Under the pieces are notes generated by a model. It searched no databases. It saw nothing but the letters and a program-made list of their open reading frames with translations, and had not been told where the DNA came from. This document shows, piece after piece, positions 9,518-18,005 of a DNA stretch of 64,000 nt. Source of the DNA: Limnoglobus roseus (GTDB lineage Bacteria > Planctomycetota > Planctomycetia > Gemmatales > Gemmataceae); NCBI RefSeq assembly GCF_008254045.1, contig NZ_CP042425.1, forward strand, positions 4,774,001-4,838,000. The letters are read 5' to 3'. The first letter of the stretch is position 1, and the number at the start of each line of letters is the position of its first letter. The translations under genes were made by a program, and so were the position numbers.

Positions 9518-11920
9518 ATGACACCCGAAGATTTCGAAACCAAACTCACGGCCTACGCCCTGAACGACGCGAGCCTGACCGACGCGGAGCGCGGCGAGAT
9601 CGAGACGCGCCTCCGCACCGACCCGGCCGCCCGGCAGTTGCTCGAAGAAACGCGGCAACTCGGCCACCTGCTCACCAAAAGCCTCGCCGCGGAAGTGCAA
9701 GCCGCCGAACCGTCGGTGGCACCCGCGGTCGCATCGTCGCTGGCGAGGAAGTCGAAGCTCAAGCGGTGGGCGATCACGATCACTTCGCTGGCGGCCGTCG
9801 TGATGCTCGCGGTGTTCGCCGGGCAGAGCTACTTCGATTCTTCGCCACAGAGGGAACCCACACGGGACTTCTACGCATTGAGGGTGAGCGGCGATCAACC
9901 GCCGGGAGACTCTAAGCCGGTGCCAACCACGATGGAAGCCATCGACGGCCTCAGCGTTGCCGCGATTCGGGCAAAGGCAAAGAGTCCCCAGGAACTGGCC
10001 GAATCTCCGCAACAGCCGGGAAGTAAACCCGCTGATCCATACAACCCCGTTCCGGGTGGCGCCGTTGCGACCGGTGGGGCTTCTCTCGGCGGTCTCGGTT
10101 ATGGACCGGGTGGTTTCGGAAGTGTCAACAATGGCGGTTTCGGTGGCGGGGGTGGGATTCCTGGCGGAGGTTTCGGCGGCGGGCTTGGCGGCCCTGGCGG
10201 CCGCTTCGGTGAAGGCGGGATGGGTACTGAACCGGGTCGCCCGAGAAGCAGAATCAGCGAACGGGGTTTGGGATCTGGAAGCTCCGCCGCCCCGATCCCC
10301 GGAATTCCGGCCGCGGGAACTCCCGCGGGCGAAGTAAAGGGCGAACCCGCTGACGCCTCTACTGCGCTCGCAGGCTTTGGCGCTGGTAGTGACCTTGGTG
10401 TTGCCGGGGATAGCAGTCCTAGAGTTGGAGGCAAACCGCAACCGAGCGACCTGGCCAAGCGTTCATACGCTGGGGGCCGCGATCAGTACCGGCAACTCAT
10501 CGAGAATCCGTTCACCCGCGTCGAGGGGCAGGACGCCCTCTCCACCTTCGGCGTGGACGTGGACACGGCCAGCTACGCCATTGTGCGGAACATGCTGAAC
10601 CACAACACGCTGCCGCACCCGGACGCCGTGCGGTTGGAGGAGATGATTAACTACTTCCCGTACCGCGACGCCCCGCCGGAGGGGGACGACCCGTTCACGG
10701 TGCGCGTCGAGATGGCCGGGTGCCCGTGGGCGTCGAAACACCGGCTCGCCCGCGTGTCGCTGAAGGCGAAGCCGATCGACAACGGCAAGCGGCCGGCGAG
10801 CAACCTCGTCTTCCTCATCGACGTGTCCGGCTCTATGAACGAGCCGAACAAGCTGCCGCTGGTGAAGGCCGCGATGAAACTGCTCGTCGAACAACTCACC
10901 GAGAACGACCGCGTGGCCCTCGTGGTCTACGCCGGGGCGAGCGGCATCGTCCTCGATTCGACGAACGCGAGCAAGAAGGACGCGATCCTGAACGCGATCG
11001 ACAGTCTCTCGGCCGGCGGATCGACCAACGGCGGTAGCGGCATCCAACTGGCCTACGAAACGGCCGTGAAGAACTTCATCGAGAAGGGCACGAACCGCGT
11101 CATCCTCTGCACCGACGGCGACTGGAACGTCGGCACCACCGGCACCGCGGAACTGGTGAAGCTGATCGAGGAGAAGAAGCAGACGGGCGTCTTCCTCAGC
11201 GTCTTCGGCTTCGGCATGGGCAACCTCCGCGACGAGATGATGGTGCAACTCGCCGGCAAGGGCAACGGCAACTACGGCTACATCGACACGATTGCCGAGG
11301 CGAAGAAGGCCCTCGTCGAGCAAATCTCCGGCACGCTCGTCACCGTGGCGAAGGACGTGAAGATTCAGATCGAGTTCAACCCCGCGAAGGTCGCCGCCTA
11401 CCGGCTCATCGGCTACGAGAAGCGGAAGCTCGCGGCCGAGGACTTCCACAACGACAAGAAGGACGCCGGCGAAATGGGGGCCGGGCACGTCGTCACGGCC
11501 CTCTACGAACTGGTTCCCGCCGGGGAAGCGTTGAACACCGAACCGAAGGTGGACGGCCTGCGATACCAACCCGCTCCGGCCGCCGAAAAGCCGAAGGCGA
11601 ACGCGGACGAGAAGACCTCGAAGGAAGCGTTCGTCGTGAAACTGCGGCACAAGATGCCGGACGCCGAGAAGAGTACCCTGCGAGAGATTCCGGTCGGCGA
11701 CGTGGCTAAGTCCTACGACACGGCGTCGGAAGACTTCCGGTTCGGTTCGGCCGTGGCCGCGTTCGGGATGCTGCTGAAGCAATCGCCGTACAAGGGGCAG
11801 GCGAACTACGCCCTTGTGGAAGAACTCGCTGCCTCGTCGATGGCGCACGACCCCGGCGCGTACCGGGCGGAGTTCCTGCAACTCGTGAAAAAGGCGAAGG
11901 CTCTGAGCAAACAGCCGTAA
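9518..11920 (+). CDS. Membrane VWA-domain protein with anti-sigma-like N-terminus (YfbK-like)
   Basis: 800 residues from the ATG at 9518 (GAGGA seven bases upstream). Order: cytoplasmic helical N-terminus (1-80) resembling anti-sigma zinc-finger-like domains, one membrane span (about 88-108), a Gly-rich low-complexity stretch (about 185-245, GGFGGGGG), a YfbK-type N-terminal VWA region (STFGVDVDTASYAIVRNML), the VWA domain with a complete MIDAS motif D435-x-S437-x-S439 (DVSGSM), and a C-terminal DUF3520-like region. In related planctomycete pairs the sigma factor is encoded just upstream, as here. The likely role is a membrane sensor or anti-sigma factor with an exported metal-dependent adhesion domain. 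The Gly-rich segment is unusual and may be a flexible spacer. Functional assignment is inference. Confidence 0.85.
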   Translation: MTPEDFETKLTAYALNDASLTDAERGEIETRLRTDPAARQLLEETRQLGHLLTKSLAAEVQAAEPSVAPAVASSLARKSKLKRWAITITSLAAVVMLAVFAGQSYFDSSPQREPTRDFYALRVSGDQPPGDSKPVPTTMEAIDGLSVAAIRAKAKSPQELAESPQQPGSKPADPYNPVPGGAVATGGASLGGLGYGPGGFGSVNNGGFGGGGGIPGGGFGGGLGGPGGRFGEGGMGTEPGRPRSRISERGLGSGSSAAPIPGIPAAGTPAGEVKGEPADASTALAGFGAGSDLGVAGDSSPRVGGKPQPSDLAKRSYAGGRDQYRQLIENPFTRVEGQDALSTFGVDVDTASYAIVRNMLNHNTLPHPDAVRLEEMINYFPYRDAPPEGDDPFTVRVEMAGCPWASKHRLARVSLKAKPIDNGKRPASNLVFLIDVSGSMNEPNKLPLVKAAMKLLVEQLTENDRVALVVYAGASGIVLDSTNASKKDAILNAIDSLSAGGSTNGGSGIQLAYETAVKNFIEKGTNRVILCTDGDWNVGTTGTAELVKLIEEKKQTGVFLSVFGFGMGNLRDEMMVQLAGKGNGNYGYIDTIAEAKKALVEQISGTLVTVAKDVKIQIEFNPAKVAAYRLIGYEKRKLAAEDFHNDKKDAGEMGAGHVVTALYELVPAGEALNTEPKVDGLRYQPAPAAEKPKANADEKTSKEAFVVKLRHKMPDAEKSTLREIPVGDVAKSYDTASEDFRFGSAVAAFGMLLKQSPYKGQANYALVEELAASSMAHDPGAYRAEFLQLVKKAKALSKQP

Positions 11921-11944
11921 AGAGGATTCCTCATCCGAAACGAC

Positions 11945-11971
11945 ACGGCCGGCGGGGAAACCGCCGGCCGT
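11945..11971. terminator. Bidirectional hairpin terminator
   Basis: Perfect 11-bp stem (ACGGCCGGCGG / CCGCCGGCCGT) with a GGAAA loop, placed between the convergent VWA gene (plus) and CotH-like gene (minus), ending 3 bases before the latter's stop codon. The GC-rich perfect stem and the position support termination for both. Confidence 0.65.
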
Positions 11972-11974
11972 ACT

Positions 11975-14029
11975 TCATTTCACGCTGACCGTGGCCGGCC
12001 AACTCCAGTGCCCGCACCGTCCGCTGGCGTCCCGCCAACGGGCCCGAACGCGGTACTCACCGGTCTGCTGGAAAACCTCCGGCGGAATGCCAATCGCCTG
12101 ACCCGTTTCGAGATCCTTGTGCCACAGTTCGTGCAGTTCGTACTGACCCCGCTGACCGACGCGGCCGACCCGCCATTCCAACGCCGCCGCCTTCTGTCCG
12201 GCCGGTGAGGAGAACGCCGTCGCCTCAAATCGGTACTTCCCATCGGTCAGTTGCTTGACCAGCGGCGTAGCAGGAATTTTCTCGTCCTTCGCCTCGTGGG
12301 TGAGGTAGCCCCAACCGTAGCCGCGGTGGTCGCCGTCGTTCGGGGCGTAGTTCTTGATCGGCCGCGAGTCGGTGCAGAAGTCGACGAGGTATTTGCGGAA
12401 GCCGGCGAAGTCATTCGTCGCCAGGGTTCGCTTCCACCGACCGCCGAAGTGGTCGCCGTCCACGGGGTTGACGAAGTACGAACCCTTCTGGTTCATCCGC
12501 GGGTGCTGGTTCCAGACTGCCTCGTCGAGTCGGGACCAATCGACGGCATAATTCTTTGGCGTCAGTGCCGCACCTAGATCGGCCACCAACTGTCCGACCT
12601 GTCCGCCGCGGTCGCCGTTGTCGGCGGCGAACAGGTCGAGGATTTCCCGCGCTCGGTTGCGGTACTCGAGCGCAATTGCCGGCTGGTTGAGGCAGCCGAT
12701 GGCTTCGATGTAACCGGGTTGGTGGTGGCGGGGGACGAACATCATGTCGTTGTCCCACGGGATCGGGGCCCAGTGGCCGTCGGGATTGCGGTAGTACCCG
12801 TGGTTGCCGTCGGGCCGAATGTCGACGTTGCCCAGCAGGCGGTTCATCGCGTGGAAGCTGAAGTACGCCGGCAGGTCGAGGTTCTGCCGCCACCAGGCTT
12901 CTTTGGGGTTGGACCGCATCCCGTTCAGGAACTTCTCCCACACTTTCGGGGCGTCGGCCATGTCGTGCGGGGTGTGCTTGACACCGCTCTGAGTGCTGAC
13001 CGTCAAGCCGTCCGGCAGCTTTCGATCGGCGAGCAACTTCGGCTCCATGTCGCCGATCGCCACGTACACGCCCCACAGGTCGCCCTGGTACTGGTCTTTC
13101 GCAGAGACTTCCTCGGCGGTCGTCACGACACGCCACTGCACCCACGTCGCGAAGGGGCTGGGAACTCCGGCGAGGCGGTACGAACGCATCGAGAACACTT
13201 CGTCCAGGCCGGTGATGCCGCGGAGGATCGGCAGGTACGGCGTCGACCCGCCGGGGTTCAAGTTGAGGCTGTCGCACGCGGCCGGGAACGGGACGCCATC
13301 ATGATCGACGAACGGCACGTCGTGGCCCTTGTTGAACTTCAGCCCCCACTTGTTCTTGCCGGAGATGTGCGCGCTCCCCTGGCCGCGGTTGCTGAACTGA
13401 ACGTGGTCGTAGACGACCCCGTGGTAGACGAGCGTCCCCTGTTGCTTCTGCTTGTGGGCGTTGCCGTCCCACTGGCTCTTCGCAACGTCCTCGGCGCGGG
13501 CCAGCAGATGAAGGGTCTGTAACGTGCTGAGGAACTCTGGGGAAAACGTCAGCGGCGGCGTCTTGCCCGGGTCGCGAGTGCCGGTCCACGAGGCGGGGCC
13601 GGCGTCGCACCACCACGCGAAGTTCGGGCAAGTGTCGTCGGCCGCGGGCAGTTGCACCGCCTTGCCCGCCGCGTCGGTTGCCACGACGCGATACCGCAAC
13701 AGCCAGCGGTGTTGTTGGAACGTGGCCGGTACGCGAACGCTGAACACCCCATCGCCGGCCTTCTCGTCCCCCTCCCGGCCGTCATCGCGCATCGGTAGGT
13801 CGGCCCAGTTCTTTTCGTAGTCGGGGTCGGACTTACGGACGTACTTCCCGGGTGCAACGGCTTGCAACTTCAGCGTGGCCTTCGTCGTGCCTGCCACCAA
13901 TCGGGCCGTGACCAGCACCGGCACGCTGGGCTTCGGTTGGACCGGTTCGTGGCGGATCGCCGGCGGTTCCGCAGAAGGTGACGGCGATGCCGTGAAGCCG
14001 AGGACGATCAACGCAAGGAATCGCATCAC
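11975..14029 (-). CDS. Secreted CotH-like kinase-fold protein
   Basis: 684 residues with an N-terminal signal peptide (MMRFLALIVLGFTASPSPSA). An N-terminal Ig-like region (about 30-150) is followed by a CotH-type domain: NRGQGSAHISGKNKWGLKFN, the DEVFSMRSYRLAG segment, DLWGVYVAIGD and the active-site-like PIPWDNDMMFV. CotH proteins are atypical secreted protein kinases first described in spore coats, and related proteins are frequent in planctomycetes. The C-terminus (about 590-684) is another beta-rich domain. The Asp-rich PWDND motif suggests activity is retained, but the substrate is unknown. Expression is likely monocistronic, as it is flanked by a convergent terminator on one side and a gene-poor stretch on the other. 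Confidence 0.82.
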   Translation of the reverse strand: MMRFLALIVLGFTASPSPSAEPPAIRHEPVQPKPSVPVLVTARLVAGTTKATLKLQAVAPGKYVRKSDPDYEKNWADLPMRDDGREGDEKAGDGVFSVRVPATFQQHRWLLRYRVVATDAAGKAVQLPAADDTCPNFAWWCDAGPASWTGTRDPGKTPPLTFSPEFLSTLQTLHLLARAEDVAKSQWDGNAHKQKQQGTLVYHGVVYDHVQFSNRGQGSAHISGKNKWGLKFNKGHDVPFVDHDGVPFPAACDSLNLNPGGSTPYLPILRGITGLDEVFSMRSYRLAGVPSPFATWVQWRVVTTAEEVSAKDQYQGDLWGVYVAIGDMEPKLLADRKLPDGLTVSTQSGVKHTPHDMADAPKVWEKFLNGMRSNPKEAWWRQNLDLPAYFSFHAMNRLLGNVDIRPDGNHGYYRNPDGHWAPIPWDNDMMFVPRHHQPGYIEAIGCLNQPAIALEYRNRAREILDLFAADNGDRGGQVGQLVADLGAALTPKNYAVDWSRLDEAVWNQHPRMNQKGSYFVNPVDGDHFGGRWKRTLATNDFAGFRKYLVDFCTDSRPIKNYAPNDGDHRGYGWGYLTHEAKDEKIPATPLVKQLTDGKYRFEATAFSSPAGQKAAALEWRVGRVGQRGQYELHELWHKDLETGQAIGIPPEVFQQTGEYRVRARWRDASGRCGHWSWPATVSVK

Positions 14030-14493
14030 ACGCGACCTCGGATAGGGGTGTGGGGCAAGTTTCTATTCTGACGAGTCCGTGGGGCGGCTTCGATTCAACG
14101 AGGTTCGGGCGGAAAATGAGTGAGGTCGGCGAAGGGAGTAGGGTGATTGAGGGGATTTGAACCCTCGACATCCAGAACCACAATTCGAATGACCCATTCC
14201 ACCACTCTACGCCCGTGTCCGTCAGATGGAAGGTTTCGAGGCGAAATGTTGCTTCCCGTCCGCACTCGTCCGCCCGTGCTGTTGGCTGTCATCGACGCTC
14301 ACGTTCACGTCGGCGGGTTCACCTGTCGAAAGACAATCACGCCGTTGTCGAGTTCCTGCCGAACAACGATTCGATAGCACGGTTCCGGGCCGGCGTACAG
14401 CAGATTGAACTCTCCAAAGACACTCAACACGGCGTTGCTCAGGTCGCCGACTAATATGGTTGCACAGATTCAGCGATCCCGAGGAGCGTAACC
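14030..14493. other. Gene-poor region with a tRNA fossil
   Basis: 464 bases without a convincing gene. The only recognised item is the tRNA-like fragment at 14141-14195. The short open frames here show no protein-like composition. A GAGGAG site just before 14494 belongs to the next gene. Confidence 0.5.
14141..14195 (-). pseudogene. 3'-half of a tRNA (tRNA-His-like, GTG anticodon), possible att site
   Basis: Read on the minus strand, the segment goes from an anticodon-loop-like TTGTGGT through a variable region and a T-arm (GAGGG-TTCAAAT-CCCCTC, with the usual TTCAAAT loop) to an acceptor end AATCACCC. It aligns well by eye with the 3' half of bacterial tRNA-His. No D-arm precedes it and no matching 5' acceptor strand (GGGTGATT) is found upstream, and the T-stem has an extra base. 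It is therefore not a functional tRNA. A 3'-half tRNA is what a tRNA-targeting integrase leaves at one end of an integrated element. No integrase gene is in the window. Confidence 0.45.
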
Positions 14494-14916
14494 GTGTCCG
14501 ATGCCGGCCGCCTGATCCGAGAGTTACATGATGTCGTTTGGAATGCCGGCGATTTGTCGGCGGTCGAGCGGCTCGTGGCCCTGCAGTACGTCATCCACTC
14601 CGACCCCGGCGACCAGTGGGAAGGGCGAACGCTCGACCGTGACACCTACCGCGAGCGGGTGACGTACTCGCGAACAGCCTTCCCGGATTTACTCTTCACC
14701 CTACACGACGTGATCTCGACCAACCGCCGCGTCGCCGTCCGGTGGACCGCCGAGGGGACGCAGGCCGGCGACCTGATCGGGTTGCCGGCGACGGGCAAGC
14801 GATTGCGGTTCGCGGGCCAGACGATCTATGACATCGTTGACGGTCAGGTTGCCGGACACTGGCAGGTGATCGACCGCCTCGGCTTCGTTCAGCAACTCCG
14901 CGGGGGTGGCGGGTAG
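14494..14916 (+). CDS. SnoaL-like polyketide-cyclase/ester-cyclase family protein
   Basis: 140 residues, the usual length. It has the family pattern of an alpha+beta barrel with an N-terminal helix (ELHDVVWNAGDLSAVERLV), YVIHSDPG, FPDLLFTLHDVI, VAVRWTAEGTQAGDLIGLPATGK and the closing W-x-V-x-DRLGFVQQL. The His in HSDP and the Asp near the C-terminus are the residues usually near the pocket. Members cyclise or isomerise small substrates, but many are of unknown role. Start is a GTG preceded by GAGGAG with seven-base spacing. Stand-alone gene. Confidence 0.8.
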   Translation: MSDAGRLIRELHDVVWNAGDLSAVERLVALQYVIHSDPGDQWEGRTLDRDTYRERVTYSRTAFPDLLFTLHDVISTNRRVAVRWTAEGTQAGDLIGLPATGKRLRFAGQTIYDIVDGQVAGHWQVIDRLGFVQQLRGGGG

Positions 14917-15088
14917 CGACTACTGGCGGTGAAAGACGCCGAGCAACCCGCCCGGCCAGCTCCGTTACGCCCGCCGGATCGCATTTTTGTTGTACCCCCC
15001 GTTGTGAGATGTTACTGTCCGTCGTTAAGCGGACACTTCGCCGAACTGGTCGTCGCGGTGTCCCACACACTGTCCGGAGGGGTCGGTC

Positions 15089-15442
15089 ATGGGCGAGTTG
15101 GCCGCATATTGGAAGGAAGCGAAAGACAGGGCCGAGAACAATCACAAAATCATCATCAAGTCAAAACCGTCGTCCGCGTCATTGAAGATGCCAGTGTTCA
15201 AGAGCGATTTCCAGAAGACGCTCGACGTGTTCGAGGCGGCGGTGAAAAAACTTGAGGAAGACAAAAAGGCCGCCTTGAAAGCGGCCGAAGCCTGCAAGTT
15301 GATCATCAAGGAGTACACCGAACTTCTCAAAACTTCGGAGATCAAGTTCATGGGCGATGATGGTAAGGACAAGATCCTCAAAGTGTACGGCCAAGCGCTG
15401 GTGAAACTGAACACTGACGTGGAAGAGCGATCGCCGAAGTGA
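15089..15442 (+). CDS. Lysine-rich helical protein of unknown function
   Basis: 117 residues, very rich in Lys, Glu and Ala, predicted to be almost all helical with coiled-coil spacing over about 45-80 (FEAAVKKLEEDKKAALKAAEA). No domain is recognised. A strong GGAGGGG site stands before the ATG. It converges on the orphan tail-tube-like gene, 162 bases away. The pairing raises the possibility that it works with the tube protein, but nothing in the sequence proves this. A toxin-antitoxin or chaperone role cannot be excluded. Confidence 0.6.
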   Translation: MGELAAYWKEAKDRAENNHKIIIKSKPSSASLKMPVFKSDFQKTLDVFEAAVKKLEEDKKAALKAAEACKLIIKEYTELLKTSEIKFMGDDGKDKILKVYGQALVKLNTDVEERSPK

Positions 15443-15604
15443 CGGTAAGCGGGCCGCCTCCCCGTCGACCCTTTTGCTCGGCCAGCCCTTTCGCATTCGC
15501 GATTACATCACGTCTACCGGCCCCGGCCATCCCTCGCCCGCCTCCAGGCCGTCGGCGAGCAACTACCGTTTGCGGTCGGAAGCACCAATCCGAGCCGCAG
15601 CGGT

Positions 15605-16042
15605 TTAATCTAAATCAATCCCCTCGTGGGCGAGTTCAATCGTCTGTATTAGCACGTCGTTGCTGCCCGCGTTGAGGCTCGGCCCGACGTAAACGGCTGG
15701 CCACGCCTCGCGGATTCGCCATGATCGCTTTTCCTTTCCCGCCCCATCGAGCAACACAATGCGAATGGACTTGCGCTTGGCCGAGTCCGACCGCTTGACC
15801 CACTCCAAGTGCCAATCATAAAGTTGCGTGTCGTCCGTGATTCCGGACTTTAACACGATGTTCGTGTACGTCACCTTGCCGGGTAGCTTCCGGGCCGGGA
15901 AAAACTTTTCCCCGCCGTCGCGGTACTCGACCACTTCGATCCTTGACTCTAATCCCGACACTTGCGTGAACCCGGCGATGGACAGGCCATCGATTTCTAC
16001 CAGAAAGTTATAGCCTTCATACGGGTCGCCTCGGTCCGCCAT
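15605..16042 (-). CDS. Contractile-injection-system tube protein (phage T4 gp19-like)
   Basis: 145 residues, typical length for the phage-tail-tube family found in PVC/Afp/MAC-type injection systems. The N-terminus has the signature DPYEGYNFLVEIDGLSIAGF followed by VSGLESRIEVVEYRDGG and the RKLPGKVTYTNIVLKSG strand that forms the inner tube. GAGGG precedes the ATG. In complete systems this gene is next to sheath, baseplate and AAA+ genes; here none is present within the window, so it is an orphan. It could be a relic, a spare tube subunit for a system elsewhere, or a tube-like protein with another role. Confidence 0.85.
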   Translation of the reverse strand: MADRGDPYEGYNFLVEIDGLSIAGFTQVSGLESRIEVVEYRDGGEKFFPARKLPGKVTYTNIVLKSGITDDTQLYDWHLEWVKRSDSAKRKSIRIVLLDGAGKEKRSWRIREAWPAVYVGPSLNAGSNDVLIQTIELAHEGIDLD

Positions 16043-16171
16043 GGGTTCACCCTCTTACCGCAAAACCTGAGGATCGGTTGCGAGGGCACGCCGCCGGAGT
16101 GCCTTCGCGTCCATCAAGCCACAGCCTATCTACCTGCAAGTGGTGAGACAAGAAGGAAGTGACGTCCGCCC

Positions 16172-16816
16172 TCATTCCTTGCCGAGCACTCTATCAACGA
16201 CCCAGCACCCGCGGGCGTGCGGCCCGTCGCCCCGGCAGTGGGCGAGGATGTCGGCGTCCTCGCAACCGGCGTCCTGCAGCGCGTCCGCGAGGATCGGCAG
16301 GCGGTCGAACGCGCGGTCGTCATAGATGCCGGTGGCGATGCCGACGGCGGCGGAGGTGAGCCAGGCGGGTGAAAACGTCACGGGGCGAAAGGGGAGCGGG
16401 CCGACGATGTCGCGGAAGAGACTGGAGCGTAGATGCCCTCGCACCCCACCCAGGTCCGCGATGTTCTCGATTTCCCACACGACCTTGACCGCGTTACGTC
16501 TCGTGATCTGACGCGCCCCGCCGGCCACGAGCCCGAGTGAACTTTTCGCCGACACCGGCCCCGGAAGGTGGAACTCACTCCAGAGCATCGACGCCGCCGT
16601 TTCTGCTTCGCGCATCTCCTCACTCGCGGCCTCACCGTCGGCGAATCGCTCGCTCACCGCGACAGCAAACCCGACGTGTTGGAGATCAGTAAACCGGAGC
16701 ATTCTCCGAAGCACGGCGCACGCGAACAACCGTAGTTTTCGATCACTGAGCCCATCCCGGGCGAACGCCAACAGTGGTCCCGGGTTAGTCGCCACCGCCC
16801 ACTCCGCCTCCGTCAT
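16172..16816 (-). CDS. Gemmata-type MTEAEW family protein, unknown function
   Basis: 214 residues. Opens with MTEAEW and has the pattern LSDRKLRLFACAVLRRM, then ADGEAASEEM, LRSSLFRDIVGP-PFRPV, AIYDDRAFDRLPILADALQDAGC, ILAHCRG and the C-terminal HARGCWVVDRVLGKE. I recall this as a large paralogous family in Gemmata genomes with no assigned function. The conserved Cys and His near the C-terminus (GC, AHCRG, GCWVVD) may bind metal, but this is inference. Start ATG at 16816 overlaps the stop of the upstream XRE gene by four bases (ATGA), so translation is coupled. Confidence 0.75.
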   Translation of the reverse strand: MTEAEWAVATNPGPLLAFARDGLSDRKLRLFACAVLRRMLRFTDLQHVGFAVAVSERFADGEAASEEMREAETAASMLWSEFHLPGPVSAKSSLGLVAGGARQITRRNAVKVVWEIENIADLGGVRGHLRSSLFRDIVGPLPFRPVTFSPAWLTSAAVGIATGIYDDRAFDRLPILADALQDAGCEDADILAHCRGDGPHARGCWVVDRVLGKE

Positions 16817-17073
16817 CGCGTTTCCCCTGCTTGCTCCTCCTGTTCCCAGCACACGGAGAACACCCGGCACGGCACCCCAACCCCGGCCGCCAGTCGCACC
16901 ACCAAGCCCCACGACGGGGACCGCTTGTTCTTCCCGGCCTCCAACCGGCGGATCGTCGCGAGGGGCACGCCCGTCTTGTCGGCGAGTTGCTGCGGCGTCA
17001 GGCCCGACTCGACCCGCAAGGCGGTGAGTTTATCGGCGAACGTGACCCGGAATTGTTCGGCGGCCATACTCAC
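16813..17073 (-). CDS. XRE-family HTH transcriptional regulator
   Basis: 86 residues. Helix-turn-helix at about 14-60: LTALRVESGLTPQQLADKTG, VPLATIRRLEAGKNKRSPSW, the standard Cro/CI pattern, then a Cys-containing C-terminus (VPCRVFSVCWEQEEQ). Start is the GTG at 17073 preceded by GGAAGGAG; its GTGA overlaps the stop of the 41-residue gene upstream. Probably autoregulates this compact operon and is co-translated with the gene downstream. Confidence 0.85.
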   Translation of the reverse strand: MSMAAEQFRVTFADKLTALRVESGLTPQQLADKTGVPLATIRRLEAGKNKRSPSWGLVVRLAAGVGVPCRVFSVCWEQEEQAGETR

Positions 17074-17195
17074 TCCTTCCCGGCGTGGTTCTTTTGTGGA
17101 CGCCCCCGCTTCTTCGGCCCCGCGGCGGGCCGGCAGGTGGGTGAGCAGGTCGCCGGATCGGGTCGAAATCTCCGATCACCGGCAACCCGGCTCAT
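17070..17195 (-). CDS. 41-aa basic peptide with AT-hook-like motif
   Basis: 41 residues ending in GPKKRGRPQKNHAGKE. The RGRP core flanked by lysines is the AT-hook motif that binds the minor groove of AT-rich DNA. The frame overlaps the preceding membrane-protein gene by four bases (ATGA) and the following XRE gene by four (GTGA), which is hard to explain unless it is translated. Two CxxC-like cysteines (PATCSPTC) lie mid-peptide. Very short, so reality rests on the overlaps and the motif. Confidence 0.5.
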   Translation of the reverse strand: MSRVAGDRRFRPDPATCSPTCRPAAGPKKRGRPQKNHAGKE

Positions 17196-17650
17196 CGTGC
17201 CGGGGGGCACCAAGGGCGGGCGAGCACCCAGGCGAAGAGCGCCACCCACGTGACACCGAACAGGACGGGGACGGCGAACGCCAGCGGTCGAGAGATCGAC
17301 AGCCCGTCCGTCCGGCCCCGGCCTGTGAACGTGGCGACGGTTCGGGCGTACTCGGGGACCATTTGCCGAATGATCGCGCTGACGTGCACGCAGTACCGCC
17401 AGTGCCGGACCTGGACCCGAAACCACAAGACGGCGAACGTCAGGGCGACGGCCGTGAGCGGGGCGAACACGCCGGGCGACGGCTCTTTTTGATACAGGAT
17501 GGCGAACACCGCGAGGAGGCCCGTCTGGACGGCGGTGAAGTAGTTGAGGCGGTCGTGGAACAGCCGCTCTTCGTGCATGCCGTGCTGCCACAGGCGGTTC
17601 ACCTCGTCCGCCGGGGGAGGGGTTCGGGACTGGTCCGGGTGGTCGGGCAT
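17192..17650 (-). CDS. Small membrane protein, three predicted spans
   Basis: 152 residues from the ATG at 17650. A charged N-terminus (ADEVNRLWQHGMHEERLFHDRLNYF) leads into hydrophobic segments at about 30-48, 53-74 and 120-143, separated by a His/Arg-rich loop. The pattern of a long amphipathic lead-in helix with close spans recalls small octameric membrane proteins of the RipA type and SLATT-like effectors, but I cannot assign it. No clear ribosome site; it starts 25 bases after the preceding gene, and its stop overlaps the next ATG. Confidence 0.65.
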   Translation of the reverse strand: MPDHPDQSRTPPPADEVNRLWQHGMHEERLFHDRLNYFTAVQTGLLAVFAILYQKEPSPGVFAPLTAVALTFAVLWFRVQVRHWRYCVHVSAIIRQMVPEYARTVATFTGRGRTDGLSISRPLAFAVPVLFGVTWVALFAWVLARPWCPPAR

Positions 17651-17675
17651 TGGGGTCAGAGAGATTGAGTGCTGA

Positions 17676-18005
17676 CTACAGGGCCTGCGAATCGTTGTCC
17701 GTTCCGTCGTTGACCGCCCCGCAACTGGTGATGGAGAAGTGGAGCTCAAGTTCCGTCGGTGATTTACGGACGGCGACGAACCCGTTGCCGGAGGCGAACG
17801 CCTGCGGCCCGCTGCGGCAGCACTCGGTGAGCAACGCCCGGGCACGGAGTCGGAGTTGCGGCTCGGTCGGGTGGGCGGCCAGTTCCCCGTCGCCCCACTT
17901 CACGCCGGCGTGCTCCAGGTAGTGGAACACGGTCCGGAAGTGGAACCCGTCCATGATGAAGTCAATCAAATCGCGGTCGGCGTGCGTAAGGGGGATAGCG
18001 GTCAT
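17676..18005 (-). CDS. Hypothetical protein (109 aa)
   Basis: 109 residues from the ATG at 18005. Polar and helical, starting MTAIPLTHADRDLIDFIMDG and ending with a Ser/Asp tail. A middle stretch, RLRARALLTECCRSGPQAFASGNGF, is followed by a beta-strand pair (FVAVRKSPTELELHFSI). No family recognised. Its start overlaps the stop of the upstream HTH gene by four bases, so the two are translationally coupled. Confidence 0.6.
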   Translation of the reverse strand: MTAIPLTHADRDLIDFIMDGFHFRTVFHYLEHAGVKWGDGELAAHPTEPQLRLRARALLTECCRSGPQAFASGNGFVAVRKSPTELELHFSITSCGAVNDGTDNDSQAL

